Counted from the first letter of the stretch, positions 10,668 to 20,086 are shown. The stretch: 43,784 nt of DNA from an uncultured Collinsella sp. (GCA_902461085.1 CABPWH010000009.1:1-43784), one strand, 5' to 3'. Made by a program: numbers and translations. Notes: generated from the letters alone by a model not told the origin.

Positions 10668-11537
10668 ATGGCCCAGATTACCGCCGCTATGGTCAAGCAG
10701 CTCCGCGAGATGACCGACTCCCCGATGATGGAGTGCAAGAAGGCTCTCGTCGAGGCTGACGGCGACATGGACGCCGCTGTCGACGTTCTGCGTAAGAACG
10801 GCCTTGCCAAGGCTGCCAAGAAGGCTGGCCGTGAGACCAACGAGGGCGCTGTCGCCGCGTTCGTCTCCGAGGATGGCAAGACCGGCGCTCTGCTCGAGCT
10901 CTCCTGCGAGACCGACTTCGTTGGCTCCAACGCCAAGTTCACCGGCTTTGCTTCCAAGGTCGCTGAGGTTGTCGCTACCACCGAGCCTGCTGACGTCGAC
11001 GCTCTGCTCGAGAAGCCGATGGGCGAGGAGACCGTTTCCTCCGAGCTCACCGAGATGATTCACATCATGGGCGAGAACATGAAGATCTCCCGCTTCGCTG
11101 CCCGCAAGGCTGAGAACGGCGCGCTCGCTTCTTACATCCACATGGGTGGTAAGATTGGCGTCCTCGTCGAGTTCGCTTTCGAGAAGGCCGAGACCGCTCA
11201 GGCTGAGTCCTTCAAGACCTTCGCTCACGACGTTGCCCTTCAGGTTGCCGCCGTCGCCCCGATCTGCGCTACCCGCGATCAGGTTCCGGCCGAGACCGTC
11301 GAGCACGAGAAGCAGATCTACATGGCCCAGGCTGCCGAGTCCGGCAAGCCCGAGGCTATCCAGGAGAAGATGGCTGTCGGCCGTCTGGAGAAGTTCTACA
11401 AGCAGTCCGTTCTCACCGAGCAGGAGTTCATCAAGGACAGCTCCCTCACCATCAAGAAGTACGCTGAGCAGGTCTCCAAGGAGCTCGGCGACACCATTAC
11501 CGTCGTTGCCTTTGACCGTCTGGTCCGTGGCGAGTAA
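10668..11537 (+). CDS. tsf: elongation factor Ts
   Basis: A 289-residue nucleotide exchange factor that releases GDP from EF-Tu. The N-terminal UBA-like domain reads MVKQLREMTDSPMMECKKAL and ends with the typical AAKKAGRETNEG. The core has ELSCETDFVGSNAKF, the motif that contacts EF-Tu. The ATG at 10668 follows GAAAGGAACC; the in-frame TTG at 10653 would overlap that ribosome binding site. It follows rpsB after 45 bases and is closed by a strong terminator. Confidence 0.98.
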   Translation: MAQITAAMVKQLREMTDSPMMECKKALVEADGDMDAAVDVLRKNGLAKAAKKAGRETNEGAVAAFVSEDGKTGALLELSCETDFVGSNAKFTGFASKVAEVVATTEPADVDALLEKPMGEETVSSELTEMIHIMGENMKISRFAARKAENGALASYIHMGGKIGVLVEFAFEKAETAQAESFKTFAHDVALQVAAVAPICATRDQVPAETVEHEKQIYMAQAAESGKPEAIQEKMAVGRLEKFYKQSVLTEQEFIKDSSLTIKKYAEQVSKELGDTITVVAFDRLVRGE

Positions 11538-11560
11538 ATAAGCTCTTGTAGCTGGTAATG

Positions 11561-11595
11561 AGCAGGCTGTGGGTTTTACTCACAGCCTGCTTTTT
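11561..11595 (+). terminator. tsf intrinsic terminator
   Basis: A perfect 11-bp stem (AGCAGGCTGTG / CACAGCCTGCT) with a 9-base loop, running straight into four more T. Confidence 0.92.
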
Positions 11596-11654
11596 CATGG
11601 CTCTTATGAGAGCCTTTGATATCATATTGAGAGTCTAATTAAAGGAGGATCGCT

Positions 11655-12377
11655 TTGTCCGACATCCGATATAAACGCGTGCTTCTTAAGCTTTCCGGCG
11701 AAGCACTCATGGGCGACGGCCAATATGGCATCGACCCCAAGGTTACCGACCATCTTGCCAAGCAGGTCAAGGAGCTGCTCGCCGTTGGCCATGAGGTCGG
11801 CGTCGTTGTCGGCGGCGGTAATATTTTCCGCGGCATGGCCGGCGCTGCCGGTGGCATGGAGCGTGCTCAGGCCGACTACATGGGCATGCTGGCAACCGTT
11901 ATGAACGCGCTCGCCCTGCAGGATGCCTTCGAGCACAACGATGTTCCCTGCCGCGTTATGAGCGCTATCCAGATGAACGAGATCTGCGAGCCCTATATTC
12001 GCCGTCGCGCCATCAACCACCTTTCCAAGGGCAACGTTGTTATTTTTGCCGCCGGTTCGGGCAATCCGTACTTTACGACCGACACCGCCGCGGCTCTTCG
12101 TGCGTGCGAGATCGGCGCCGAGATTCTGATTAAAGCCACCAAGGTTGACGGCATCTACGACAAGGATCCCGTCAAGTGCGCCGATGCCGTCCGTTTTGAC
12201 AAGATTACCTATCACGAGGTTCTCGTCCGCGGTCTGCAGGTTATGGATTCCACGGCTACGGCACTGTGCCAGGATAACCGTATGCCGATTTTGGTCCTCA
12301 ACATCGATGGCGAGGACACCGTCAAGCGCGCGCTCGCGGGTGAGCCCGTCGGCACGCTCGTCTATCAGGAGGATTAA
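11655..12377 (+). CDS. pyrH: UMP kinase
   Basis: A 240-residue amino-acid-kinase-fold enzyme that phosphorylates UMP to UDP. Landmarks are RVLLKLSGEAL at the N-terminus, VGVVVGGGNIFRG, DYMGMLATVMNALALQD, AAGSGNPYFTTDTAAALRA and IKATKVDGIYDKDP. The start is TTG at 11655, supported by AAAGGAGG (11641-11648) at 6 bases; no ATG is available nearby. A small hairpin (GGCTCT / AGAGCC, 11599-11614) lies between the tsf terminator and this gene. It is the first gene of a compact operon running to proS. Confidence 0.97.
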   Translation: MSDIRYKRVLLKLSGEALMGDGQYGIDPKVTDHLAKQVKELLAVGHEVGVVVGGGNIFRGMAGAAGGMERAQADYMGMLATVMNALALQDAFEHNDVPCRVMSAIQMNEICEPYIRRRAINHLSKGNVVIFAAGSGNPYFTTDTAAALRACEIGAEILIKATKVDGIYDKDPVKCADAVRFDKITYHEVLVRGLQVMDSTATALCQDNRMPILVLNIDGEDTVKRALAGEPVGTLVYQED

Positions 12378-12379
12378 GC

Positions 12380-12916
12380 ATGGCAGAGAACATCACCGCC
12401 CATATGGACAAGTCGCTCGAGTCCCTCAAGCATAACTTCTCCAAGGTCCGTACCGGCCGCGCCAATGCCAACATTCTGTCCGACATCACCGTCGATTATT
12501 ACGGTGTTCCCACGCCGGTCACGCAGGTTGCCGCCGTCAAGACCCCCGAGGCCCACATGCTGCTCATCGAGCCGTGGGACAAGGCACTCATCAATGCTAT
12601 CGTCAAGGCCATCGGCGCTTCCGATCTGGGTATTACCCCCAACTCCGATGGCACCGTCGTTCGTCTTCCGTTCCCGGCTCCCACCGAGGAGCGCCGTCGC
12701 GAGCTCGTCAAGGAGTGCCGCGAGTACGCCGAGCAGGCCAAGGTGTCTATCCGTAACATCCGTCGCGACTTCAACAACAAGCTCGAGCGCGATGAGGAGC
12801 TCACCGAGGACGATGTCCGTCGCGAGCAGGCCAAGGTCCAGAAGCACACCGATGAGTATGTCGCCAAGGTCGAGGAGCTTCTGAAGGAAAAAGAAGCCGA
12901 GGTCATGGAGATCTAA
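12380..12916 (+). CDS. frr: ribosome recycling factor
   Basis: A 178-residue two-domain protein that, with EF-G, splits the ribosome after termination. RRF signatures are MDKSLESLKHNFSKVRTGRA, PEAHMLLIEPWD, LPFPAPTEERRRELVK and NIRRDFNNKLE. The ATG lies two bases after the pyrH stop, and the ribosome binding site AGGAGG is inside the end of pyrH. The pyrH-frr pair is one of the most conserved bacterial neighbourhoods. Confidence 0.98.
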   Translation: MAENITAHMDKSLESLKHNFSKVRTGRANANILSDITVDYYGVPTPVTQVAAVKTPEAHMLLIEPWDKALINAIVKAIGASDLGITPNSDGTVVRLPFPAPTEERRRELVKECREYAEQAKVSIRNIRRDFNNKLERDEELTEDDVRREQAKVQKHTDEYVAKVEELLKEKEAEVMEI

Positions 12917-12917
12917 G

Positions 12918-13712
12918 GTGCAATACGACGAGCATAAACTGGTCGAGTACTTTGCCGACGCCCCTGCGGGCGTCGGTTTTTCCGACCTTGACCTCAATAA
13001 CATTCCGCACCATATCTCGTGCATCATGGACGGCAACGGTCGTTGGGCCACGTCGCGCGGTCTTGCACGCACTGAGGGCCACAAGGCGGGTATCGTCTCG
13101 CTGCGCGAGATCATTACCGCCTGCGTGCGCCTGGGCGTCGACGTGCTTTCGGCCTATGCGTTTTCTACCGAAAACTGGAACCGCCCGCAGCATGAGGTCA
13201 ACGTCTTGATGCACCTGTTTGCCAAGACGTTCATCGACGAGTTGCCGCTTCTGAAGCGCGAAAACGTGCGCGTTGTCTTTTTGGGTGATATTTCCGCGCT
13301 GCCCAAGAAGACCCGCGACGTTTTTGAACGCGGTCTTGCCGAGTGCGCCGATCACACCGGTATGACGCTGGCTCTTGCCGTCAACTACGGCGCGCGTGCC
13401 GAGATTACCCGCGCTGTCCGTCAGATCGCACTCGACGTTGCCGCCGGTAAGATCGATCCTGCCGCAATTGATGACGACATGGTGGCTTCCCACCTCTATA
13501 CCGCCGGTCTTCCCGATCCTGAGCTTGTGATTCGCACCTCTGGTGAGCTGCGCCTTTCGAACTATCTGCTGTGGCAGGTAGCTTATTCCGAGTTCTACGT
13601 CACCGATACCTATTGGCCCGACTTTGATCGTTGGGGCCTTGTCGACGCCATTTTGGCCTATCAGGGCCGTGACCGTAGGTTTGGTGGACTGAGCAAGACC
13701 GAGGAGGCTTAA
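12918..13712 (+). CDS. uppS: isoprenyl (undecaprenyl) diphosphate synthase
   Basis: A 264-residue cis-prenyltransferase that extends farnesyl diphosphate with isopentenyl units to make the lipid carrier for peptidoglycan and other envelope polymers. The catalytic aspartate is in IMDGNGRWATSRG. Further family blocks are GHKAGIVSLREII, YAFSTENWNRP, AVNYGARAEI and DPELVIRTSGELRLSNYLLWQ. The GTG start at 12918 lies one base after the frr stop, with GGAG about 8 bases upstream. A slightly extended N-terminus of about 35 residues precedes the core. In the same operon dxr and ispG supply its isoprenoid precursors. Confidence 0.96.
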   Translation: MQYDEHKLVEYFADAPAGVGFSDLDLNNIPHHISCIMDGNGRWATSRGLARTEGHKAGIVSLREIITACVRLGVDVLSAYAFSTENWNRPQHEVNVLMHLFAKTFIDELPLLKRENVRVVFLGDISALPKKTRDVFERGLAECADHTGMTLALAVNYGARAEITRAVRQIALDVAAGKIDPAAIDDDMVASHLYTAGLPDPELVIRTSGELRLSNYLLWQVAYSEFYVTDTYWPDFDRWGLVDAILAYQGRDRRFGGLSKTEEA

Positions 13713-13714
13713 TC

Positions 13715-14614
13715 GTGTCCGATCGTCCCAAGGCATCTGCTCCCAAGACGCCTGCGCGTAAAGCTGCCACTGCGGGAGCGCCTGCAGCGAAGAGCGGTTC
13801 CGGTTCGTGGCTGGCGGGCTTTATTACACGTGCCGCCGCCGGTATCGTCTACGCCGTTGTCTTTATCCTGTGCCTGGTTTTGGGTATCGTGCCCACGGCC
13901 ATCTTTGTTTCCGTCATGAGCGGTCTGTGCTGCTATGAGTTTTTCCGTATGACAAGGCTCGATGGCAAGATGGCTAACGAGCGCATGGGTATCGCTGCCG
14001 CCGTGCTCTTTCCGCTGTCGGCGTTGGGCGATTCGATGCTGCTGAATGCCCTGCTTTTTGCCCTGATGCTCGCTGTGGGCATTTGGTATGTCTGGTCGCC
14101 GCGTACCCGCATATCCGATGTTGCCGTGACACTCATGGGTCCCATCTACACCGGTTTTATGCTGTCGGCTATCGTGCTGCTGCGCGATGCCGTGCCCGGT
14201 TTTGCCGGCGCCCTGCTTTCGGTGGGTGTTTGCGCGTCTCTCTGGGTCTCCGATTCGTTTGCCTATATCGTGGGTAGCCGTATCGGCAAACACAAGATGG
14301 TTCCCAAGATCTCTCCCAAAAAGAGCTGGGAGGGGTTTGTTGGCGGCATCCTGGGCTCGGTTTTGATTTGGCTCATCCTGTGGGCGACGCATTTCTTCAA
14401 GCTCAGCCTGCCCTATGCGCTGCTGTGCGGCGTGGTCGTGTCCATTCTGGGCGTTATCGGCGACCTTATCGAGTCGCGCATCAAGCGCGGTGTGGGCGTC
14501 AAAGATTCCGGCAACCTTATCCCGGGCCACGGCGGCATGCTCGATCGTAGCGATTCGCTTATCTTCGGCTGCATCACCGCGCAGCTGATGCTGATGATCG
14601 GAGGCGTGCTGTAA
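13715..14614 (+). CDS. cdsA: phosphatidate cytidylyltransferase
   Basis: A 299-residue integral membrane enzyme that makes CDP-diacylglycerol from phosphatidate and CTP for phospholipid synthesis. After a 35-residue Ala/Lys-rich cytoplasmic tail there are about seven or eight hydrophobic segments. The C-terminal CDP-alcohol signature is KRGVGVKDSGNLIPGHGGML followed by DRSDSL. The motif PKISPKKSWEGFVGG is also typical. The GTG start lies two bases after the uppS stop. The TAA stop overlaps the dxr ATG. Confidence 0.95.
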   Translation: MSDRPKASAPKTPARKAATAGAPAAKSGSGSWLAGFITRAAAGIVYAVVFILCLVLGIVPTAIFVSVMSGLCCYEFFRMTRLDGKMANERMGIAAAVLFPLSALGDSMLLNALLFALMLAVGIWYVWSPRTRISDVAVTLMGPIYTGFMLSAIVLLRDAVPGFAGALLSVGVCASLWVSDSFAYIVGSRIGKHKMVPKISPKKSWEGFVGGILGSVLIWLILWATHFFKLSLPYALLCGVVVSILGVIGDLIESRIKRGVGVKDSGNLIPGHGGMLDRSDSLIFGCITAQLMLMIGGVL

Positions 14615-15801
14615 TGTCATTCCAGACGACGTATGGCCCCGATGGACGCCTCCGTGTTGCCATCCTGGGTTGTACGGGCTCCATCGGCACCCAGGCGCTC
14701 GATGTGTGCCGCCAGCATGCCGATCGCCTGCAGGTGACGGCGCTGTCCGTTAACTCCAGTACCTCCGAGCTTGTTGCCGCTGCCCGCGAGTTCTCGGTTT
14801 CGGCGGTTGCCGTGGCCGATGTCGCTCATGGCGATGACGCCGTGCTGCAGGAGTTGCCCGAGGGAATGAAGCTCGGCGTTGGCGCGCAGGCGGTTTGCGA
14901 GCTCGCGCGTCGCGACGATGTCGACTGCGTACTCGTCGCTATTGTGGGTGCCGCCGGTCTCGAGGCGAGCCATGCGGCCTTGACCTCAAATAAGCGCCTT
15001 GCCCTTGCCAACAAGGAGTCCCTCGTCGTCGGTGGCGACTTGCTTATGCCGTTGGCGCAACCGGGCCAGCTTATTCCAGTCGACTCTGAGCACTCCGCCA
15101 TCTTCCAGTGCTATCTGGGGGAGAACCCACGCGAGGCTCATTGTATTTGGCTCACCTGCTCGGGCGGTCCGTTTTTTGGCCGCACGCGCGACGAGCTCGA
15201 CCGCGTGACGCGTGCCGATGCCCTCGCACATCCCACGTGGGCCATGGGCGCCAAGATCACCATCGACTCCGCCACCCTCATGAACAAGGGCCTGGAGCGC
15301 ATTGAGGCCATGCATCTGTTTAACTGCGACCTCGATTTCATTAACGTGGTCGTGCAGCGTCAGTCCAAGATTCACTCTATGGTCGAGTTCTCCGACGGCT
15401 CCGTGATGGCGCATCTCGGTGCTTCCGACATGCGTATTCCCATCCAGTTCGCGTTCTCGTATCCCGAGCGTTGGGATACTCCGGCGCCTCGTATCGATTT
15501 TCGCGAGTTGGGGCAGCTCACGTTTGATGCTGCCGACATGGATACCTTCCGCTGTCTGGCACTGGCCGAGCGTGCCGGCAAGACGGGTGGCACCATGCCG
15601 TGCGTGCTCAATGCCGCCAACGAGGTCGCCGTCGATGCCTTCCTGCGCGATGGCTGCAGCTTTACCGATATCGATCGCATTGTGGAATCCTGCATGGATG
15701 CCCACGATGTGCAGGCGGTCGATTCGTTTGAGCAACTTCACGATATCGATGCGTGGGCGCGTGAAAAGGCTGCGCAGGTACTCGTCGCAACCCGTTCCTA
15801 A
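14614..15801 (+). CDS. dxr: 1-deoxy-D-xylulose 5-phosphate reductoisomerase
   Basis: A 395-residue NADPH enzyme that converts DXP to methylerythritol 4-phosphate, the committed step of the MEP isoprenoid route. It has the NADPH fold VAILGCTGSIGTQALDV, LANKESLVVGGDLLMP, the metal and substrate motif PVDSEHSAIFQ, the flexible loop with CSGGPFFG, and HPTWAMGAKITIDSATLMNK. It starts within the cdsA stop (TAATG). Together with ispG downstream it shows this organism uses the MEP, not the mevalonate, route. Confidence 0.97.
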   Translation: MSFQTTYGPDGRLRVAILGCTGSIGTQALDVCRQHADRLQVTALSVNSSTSELVAAAREFSVSAVAVADVAHGDDAVLQELPEGMKLGVGAQAVCELARRDDVDCVLVAIVGAAGLEASHAALTSNKRLALANKESLVVGGDLLMPLAQPGQLIPVDSEHSAIFQCYLGENPREAHCIWLTCSGGPFFGRTRDELDRVTRADALAHPTWAMGAKITIDSATLMNKGLERIEAMHLFNCDLDFINVVVQRQSKIHSMVEFSDGSVMAHLGASDMRIPIQFAFSYPERWDTPAPRIDFRELGQLTFDAADMDTFRCLALAERAGKTGGTMPCVLNAANEVAVDAFLRDGCSFTDIDRIVESCMDAHDVQAVDSFEQLHDIDAWAREKAAQVLVATRS

Positions 15802-15826
15802 CCCATAAGGATTGCTTTTTCGTTTT

Positions 15827-17188
15827 ATGGATACTGTTCTGAGCGTTCTCTCATCGGTCTTTTGGGGCCTGCTGATGCTTTCCGTCCTCGTGTTTTTGCA
15901 CGAGGGCGGCCACTTTTTGGCGGCGCGTGCCTGCGGCGTCCGTGTGACCGAGTTCTTTTTGGGCCTGCCGTGCCGCTTTGACATCCATTACACGTCGCGT
16001 CGCATTGGAACCAAGTTTGGCGTGACCCCGCTGCTGCTGGGTGGTTACGCTGCCATCTGCGGTATGGATCCGACCGACGTCTCCTGCGCCGATCGCGTGC
16101 TCGCGGCTATCTATCGTCATGGTCGCGTGACCGTGGCCGACCTTGCTGTCGAGCTCGAGCTATCCGAGGAGGTTGTGCTCGAGGCATGCGCCTTGCTCTT
16201 GGGTTGGGGCTCTATCGCGCCTTGGTATGAGGAAGGGGAGAAGCCCTCGCCGAGCTACTATCCCACCAAGTATCAGACGCTGCCGCGAGACGCGGCGGGT
16301 TACACCACCTTTGACGGCCGCCGTTTCGATCGAGAGCATGCGACTACCGAGGGCGATGTGTGGGAGCTGCCGTGCGGCGAGGCTGATTTCTTGGCGCAAG
16401 AGCGCTCGCACACTTATCTGGGCCAGGGTTTTCTCAAGCGCGCCTTTATGCTGCTCGCGGGCATTCTCGTCAATATCCTGACGGGCTTTTTGCTGCTTAT
16501 GAGCATCTACTCTATTGCGGGTGTCACCGTGCCGATGGATACCAACGTGATCGGTCAGGTTGACGAGGGGTCTATTGCCGCCAAGGCGGGTATCGAGGGC
16601 GGCGACGCGATCCTTTCGGTTGACGGAGTATCGTGCTCTACCTGGATGGACGTTTACGATGCCATCGGCAAGGCTGCCGGTAAGGACGATATCGCCATCG
16701 AGTACGAGCGTGACGGCAAGCAGCATTCGACCTCGGTTGCGCTCAAAGAGGACGAGCGCCTAGGTGTGTATGCCTCTACGCAGGTGGTCCGTTTAGACCC
16801 CATCACGTCGGCTCGCCTTTCGTTCTCCTATGTCGTGCAGACAGCGGAGGGCGTGATGCGCCTGCTCCAGCCGCAGCATACGATGGAGATTCTCGATCAG
16901 TCTTCTTCGATCGTGGGCATTAGCGTTATGTCCTCACAGGCTGCTGCTGCCGGCCCTGCCACGTTCCTTTCGTTTGCCGCCCTCATTTCGTTCTCGCTTG
17001 GCTTTATGAACCTGCTGCCCATCCCACCACTCGATGGCGGCAAGCTGGTCATCGAGATCATTCAAAAGATTGCTGGCCGCGAGCTTCCGCTCAAGGTCCA
17101 GACGATTGTGAGCTATGTGGGCATCGCGCTCTTTGCGCTGCTGTTTGTCTATATGCTTCGTTCCGACGTCCTTCGATTTATCCTGTAG
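15827..17188 (+). CDS. rseP: RseP/RIP-type site-2 metalloprotease with a large insertion
   Basis: A 453-residue M50 intramembrane zinc protease. The first membrane helix holds the zinc motif HEGGH (residues 25-29). The PDZ domain follows the second membrane helix (GQVDEGSIAAKAGIEGGDAI). The C-terminal helix carries NLLPIPPLDGGKL with the third zinc ligand. Unusually, about 110 residues (about 82-190) sit between GGYAAICGMDP and the ERSHTYLGQGFLKR segment where relatives have a short loop. The first half resembles a winged-helix DNA-binding fold (VLAAIYRHGRVTVADLAVEL). The ATG at 15827 is 15 bases from AAGGA, an unusually long gap; the in-frame TTG at 15812 is too close. Its membership in the uppS-cdsA-dxr operon is typical. 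Confidence 0.93.
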   Translation: MDTVLSVLSSVFWGLLMLSVLVFLHEGGHFLAARACGVRVTEFFLGLPCRFDIHYTSRRIGTKFGVTPLLLGGYAAICGMDPTDVSCADRVLAAIYRHGRVTVADLAVELELSEEVVLEACALLLGWGSIAPWYEEGEKPSPSYYPTKYQTLPRDAAGYTTFDGRRFDREHATTEGDVWELPCGEADFLAQERSHTYLGQGFLKRAFMLLAGILVNILTGFLLLMSIYSIAGVTVPMDTNVIGQVDEGSIAAKAGIEGGDAILSVDGVSCSTWMDVYDAIGKAAGKDDIAIEYERDGKQHSTSVALKEDERLGVYASTQVVRLDPITSARLSFSYVVQTAEGVMRLLQPQHTMEILDQSSSIVGISVMSSQAAAAGPATFLSFAALISFSLGFMNLLPIPPLDGGKLVIEIIQKIAGRELPLKVQTIVSYVGIALFALLFVYMLRSDVLRFIL

Positions 17189-17201
17189 GGGAGTGTTTGG
17201 A

Positions 17202-18284
17202 TTGTCTTTATCCCATCCTTTGCCTCGCGAGTTGACGCGCCCCGTGCATGTGGGCGGTGTGCAGATCGGTGGCGGCGCGCCGGTGGTGGTCCAATCCATG
17301 ACCTGCACCGATACCGCTGACGCCCAGGCAACGCTTGCGCAAGTGTGCGCGTTGGCGCAGGCTGGCTGCGATATCGTGCGTGTGAGCGTGCCCACCGAGG
17401 CCGCGCTTGAGGGTTTCCGCACCATCTGTGCCGAGTCTCCGGTGCCGATCGTCGCCGATATTCACTTTAACCATAAGCTCGCCATCGGCGCCGTCGAGGC
17501 TGGTGCCGCCAAGCTTCGCATCAATCCCGGCAATATCGGCGATTGGGCTAAGGTCGATGCCGTGATCGATGCCGCGGGCGCCGCTGGGTGCGCGATTCGT
17601 ATCGGCGTCAATGCCGGTTCGCTTGAGCAGGATATCGCCGAGCGCGACGACCTCACGCAGCCCGAAAAGCTCGTGATGTCGAGCGAGCGCTTCGTCAAGC
17701 ACTTTGAGGACCGCGGTTTTACGAACATTGTGCTTTCGGCCAAGGCTCATAGCGTGCAAACGACGCTCGATACCTATCGAGCCCTGTCGCGTGAGATTCC
17801 CCACGTTCCGCTTCACCTGGGCGTAACCGAGGCGGGTACCAAGCTCCAGGGCACCATCAAGAGCTCTGTAGGCTTGGGTATCTTGCTTTCCGAAGGCATT
17901 GGCGACACCATGCGTGTGTCGCTCACGGCCGATCCGGTCGAGGAGCCGCCGGTCGCCTGGGGTATTCTGCAGTCGCTGGGCCTGCGTCGCCGTGGTCCCG
18001 AGATTGTCTCGTGCCCCACGTGCGCCCGCTGCCAGGTTAACCTGATTCCCATCGCCGAGGAAGTAACCGAGCGGCTTAAGAACTATGCCGCGCCGCTTTC
18101 GATTGCCGTCATGGGATGTGCCGTTAATGGCCCCGGTGAGGCTTCTGATGCCGACCTGGGCGTTGCTTGCGGACGTGGTCAGGCCTTGCTCTTTTCGCAT
18201 GGCCAGATCATTGGTAAAGTAGCTGAGGACCAAATTGTCGACGCGCTTATGGCAGAGGTCGACAAGCTTATTGAGGAGAAATAA
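17202..18284 (+). CDS. ispG: 4-hydroxy-3-methylbut-2-enyl diphosphate synthase (flavodoxin)
   Basis: A 360-residue iron-sulfur enzyme that reduces MEcPP to HMBPP in the MEP pathway. The N-terminal barrel shows VVVQSMTCTDTADAQ, VSVPTEAALEGF, VADIHFNHKLA and LRINPGNIG. The C-terminal cluster domain has SCPTCARC and MGCAVNGPGEA, which supply the three cysteines for the 4Fe-4S cluster. A TTG at 17202 is preferred because AGGGGAG (17187-17193) is 8 bases away; the GTG at 17193 overlaps that site. It lies 13 bases after rseP and ends directly before proS. Confidence 0.96.
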   Translation: MSLSHPLPRELTRPVHVGGVQIGGGAPVVVQSMTCTDTADAQATLAQVCALAQAGCDIVRVSVPTEAALEGFRTICAESPVPIVADIHFNHKLAIGAVEAGAAKLRINPGNIGDWAKVDAVIDAAGAAGCAIRIGVNAGSLEQDIAERDDLTQPEKLVMSSERFVKHFEDRGFTNIVLSAKAHSVQTTLDTYRALSREIPHVPLHLGVTEAGTKLQGTIKSSVGLGILLSEGIGDTMRVSLTADPVEEPPVAWGILQSLGLRRRGPEIVSCPTCARCQVNLIPIAEEVTERLKNYAAPLSIAVMGCAVNGPGEASDADLGVACGRGQALLFSHGQIIGKVAEDQIVDALMAEVDKLIEEK

Positions 18285-20006
18285 ATGACCCGAGCAATGT
18301 ATATGTCTAAGCTCTATGCGCCGACGCTTAAAGAGGATCCGGCGGACGCTGAGCTCTCCAGCCACCGTCTGCTGCTCCGTGCTGGCATGATCCGCAAGGA
18401 GGCCGCCGGTCTGTATTCCTACCTGCCGCTTGCTTGGCGCTCGATTCGCAAGATCGAGAACATCGTGCGCGACGAGATGGACGCTGCCGGCGCCCAGGAG
18501 CTTATGATGCCTATTATGGTCGATGCCGAGTTGTGGCGTGAGTCCGGCCGCATCGACGCCTATGGCAAGGAGCTTGTGCGCTTTGACGACCGTCATGGTC
18601 GCGAGTTCGTCCTGGGCCCCACGCACGAGGAGACCGTCACGGCCCTAGTGCGCAATGAGCTGCGCTCCTACAAGCAGCTACCCGTTAACCTCTACCACAT
18701 CCAGGATAAGTTCCGCGACGAGTTCCGCCCCCGCTTTGGCCTGATGCGCGGTCGCGAGTTCATCATGAAGGACGCCTACAGCTTCTCCGCCACGCAGGAG
18801 AGCCTGCAGGAGGAGTATGACAAGATGAAGCAGGCCTACGCTAACATCTGCGAGCGCTGCTATATCAAGGCCCTGCCCGTTGTTGCCGACTCCGGTGAGA
18901 TCGGTGGCGATACCTCCGTCGAGTACATGGCTTTGGCCGACGCCGGCGAGGCTTCGCTCGTCTACTGCGACGATTGCGGCTTTGCTGCCGATGACGAGGC
19001 GGCAAGCACCAAGGTCGTCGTGACCGAGGGTCCTGGTGACGGTACGCTCACCAAGGTTGAGACTCCGGGCATGGGCACCATTGAGGCAGTTGCTAAGTTC
19101 TTTGGGTTCCCCGAGAACGGCACGCGCAAGTCGCTGGCACTCATCGACGCCGAGGGCAAGCCGGTCGTGGCCATTGTTCCGGGCGATCACGAGCTCAACG
19201 ATTGCAAGGCCGAGCACGTCTTTGGCAAGGGCTATCGCATGATGACCGACGAGGAGCTTCAGGCGAACGGTCTGCACAAGGGCTTTATCGGACCGGTTAA
19301 CCTGCCCGATGGCATTCGTCTGGTGTGCGACGAGAGCCTGCGCGATTCCAAGCAGTGGGCCTGCGGTGCCAACGAGGTCGATTATCACTTTACCGGTGCC
19401 TGCCCCGAGCGCGACTTTACTGTCGATGAGTGGGCCGATCTGGTCACCGTTGTCGCTGGCGACCCCTGCCCGCACTGCGGCAAGCCGCTCTCCGCTGCCC
19501 GCGGCATCGAGGTCTCTCAGGTCTTCCAGCTGGGCACCAAGTATTCCGAGGCCATGGGTGCCACCTTTATGGACGAGGACGGCAAGGAGAAGCCGCTCAT
19601 CATGGGCTGCTACGGCGTTGGTGTGTCCCGCTCGCTCGCTGCCGTCGTGGAGCAGCACAACGACGAGCACGGTATCGTCTGGCCGGTCTCCGTTGCCCCG
19701 TACGAGGTCGCGGTGATTCCGCTCGATCCCAAGAAGGAGGAGTGCGCTACCGTCTGCGAGCAGATCGTTGATGGCCTGTGCGCCGAGGGTATCGAGGTTG
19801 TCGTCGACGACCGCGACGAGCGTCCCGGCTTTAAGTTTGCCGACAACGACCTTATGGGCTTCCCGTATCAGGTCGTTCTGGGTAAGCGTGGCCTTAAGAA
19901 TGGCACCGTTGAGCTTAAGGACCGTGCCACGGGTGAGCGCGAGGATGTGGCGATCGACGAGGTCGTCGCCAAGGTCGCCGAGCTTGTGAAGGCAGCACGC
20001 CGTTAA
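18285..20006 (+). CDS. proS: prolyl-tRNA synthetase
   Basis: A 573-residue class II aminoacyl-tRNA synthetase. The catalytic core holds motif 2 FRDEFRPRFGLMRGREFIMKD split around its conserved arginines and the TEE-type loop GPTHEETVTALVRNE. A YbaK-like editing insertion (about residues 240-390, with VPGDHELNDCK) removes misacylated alanine. The C-terminal anticodon-binding domain includes VVDDRDERPGFKFADNDL. This is the full-length bacterial type. The ATG follows the ispG stop with no gap and the ribosome binding site GAGGAG is in the ispG tail. It is the last gene of the operon. Confidence 0.97.
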   Translation: MTRAMYMSKLYAPTLKEDPADAELSSHRLLLRAGMIRKEAAGLYSYLPLAWRSIRKIENIVRDEMDAAGAQELMMPIMVDAELWRESGRIDAYGKELVRFDDRHGREFVLGPTHEETVTALVRNELRSYKQLPVNLYHIQDKFRDEFRPRFGLMRGREFIMKDAYSFSATQESLQEEYDKMKQAYANICERCYIKALPVVADSGEIGGDTSVEYMALADAGEASLVYCDDCGFAADDEAASTKVVVTEGPGDGTLTKVETPGMGTIEAVAKFFGFPENGTRKSLALIDAEGKPVVAIVPGDHELNDCKAEHVFGKGYRMMTDEELQANGLHKGFIGPVNLPDGIRLVCDESLRDSKQWACGANEVDYHFTGACPERDFTVDEWADLVTVVAGDPCPHCGKPLSAARGIEVSQVFQLGTKYSEAMGATFMDEDGKEKPLIMGCYGVGVSRSLAAVVEQHNDEHGIVWPVSVAPYEVAVIPLDPKKEECATVCEQIVDGLCAEGIEVVVDDRDERPGFKFADNDLMGFPYQVVLGKRGLKNGTVELKDRATGEREDVAIDEVVAKVAELVKAARR

Positions 20007-20036
20007 TCGACGATTTCGCTTGTAGTTCGATATACG

Positions 20037-20086
20037 GGACGGCCCCGCATTTCTCCAGATCGGGGAGATGCGGGGCCGTCCTTTTA
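20037..20086 (+). terminator. proS intrinsic terminator
   Basis: A 14-bp GC-rich stem (GGACGGCCCCGCAT / ATGCGGGGCCGTCC) with a loop that can form a smaller inner stem, followed by TTTTATC. Confidence 0.92.
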
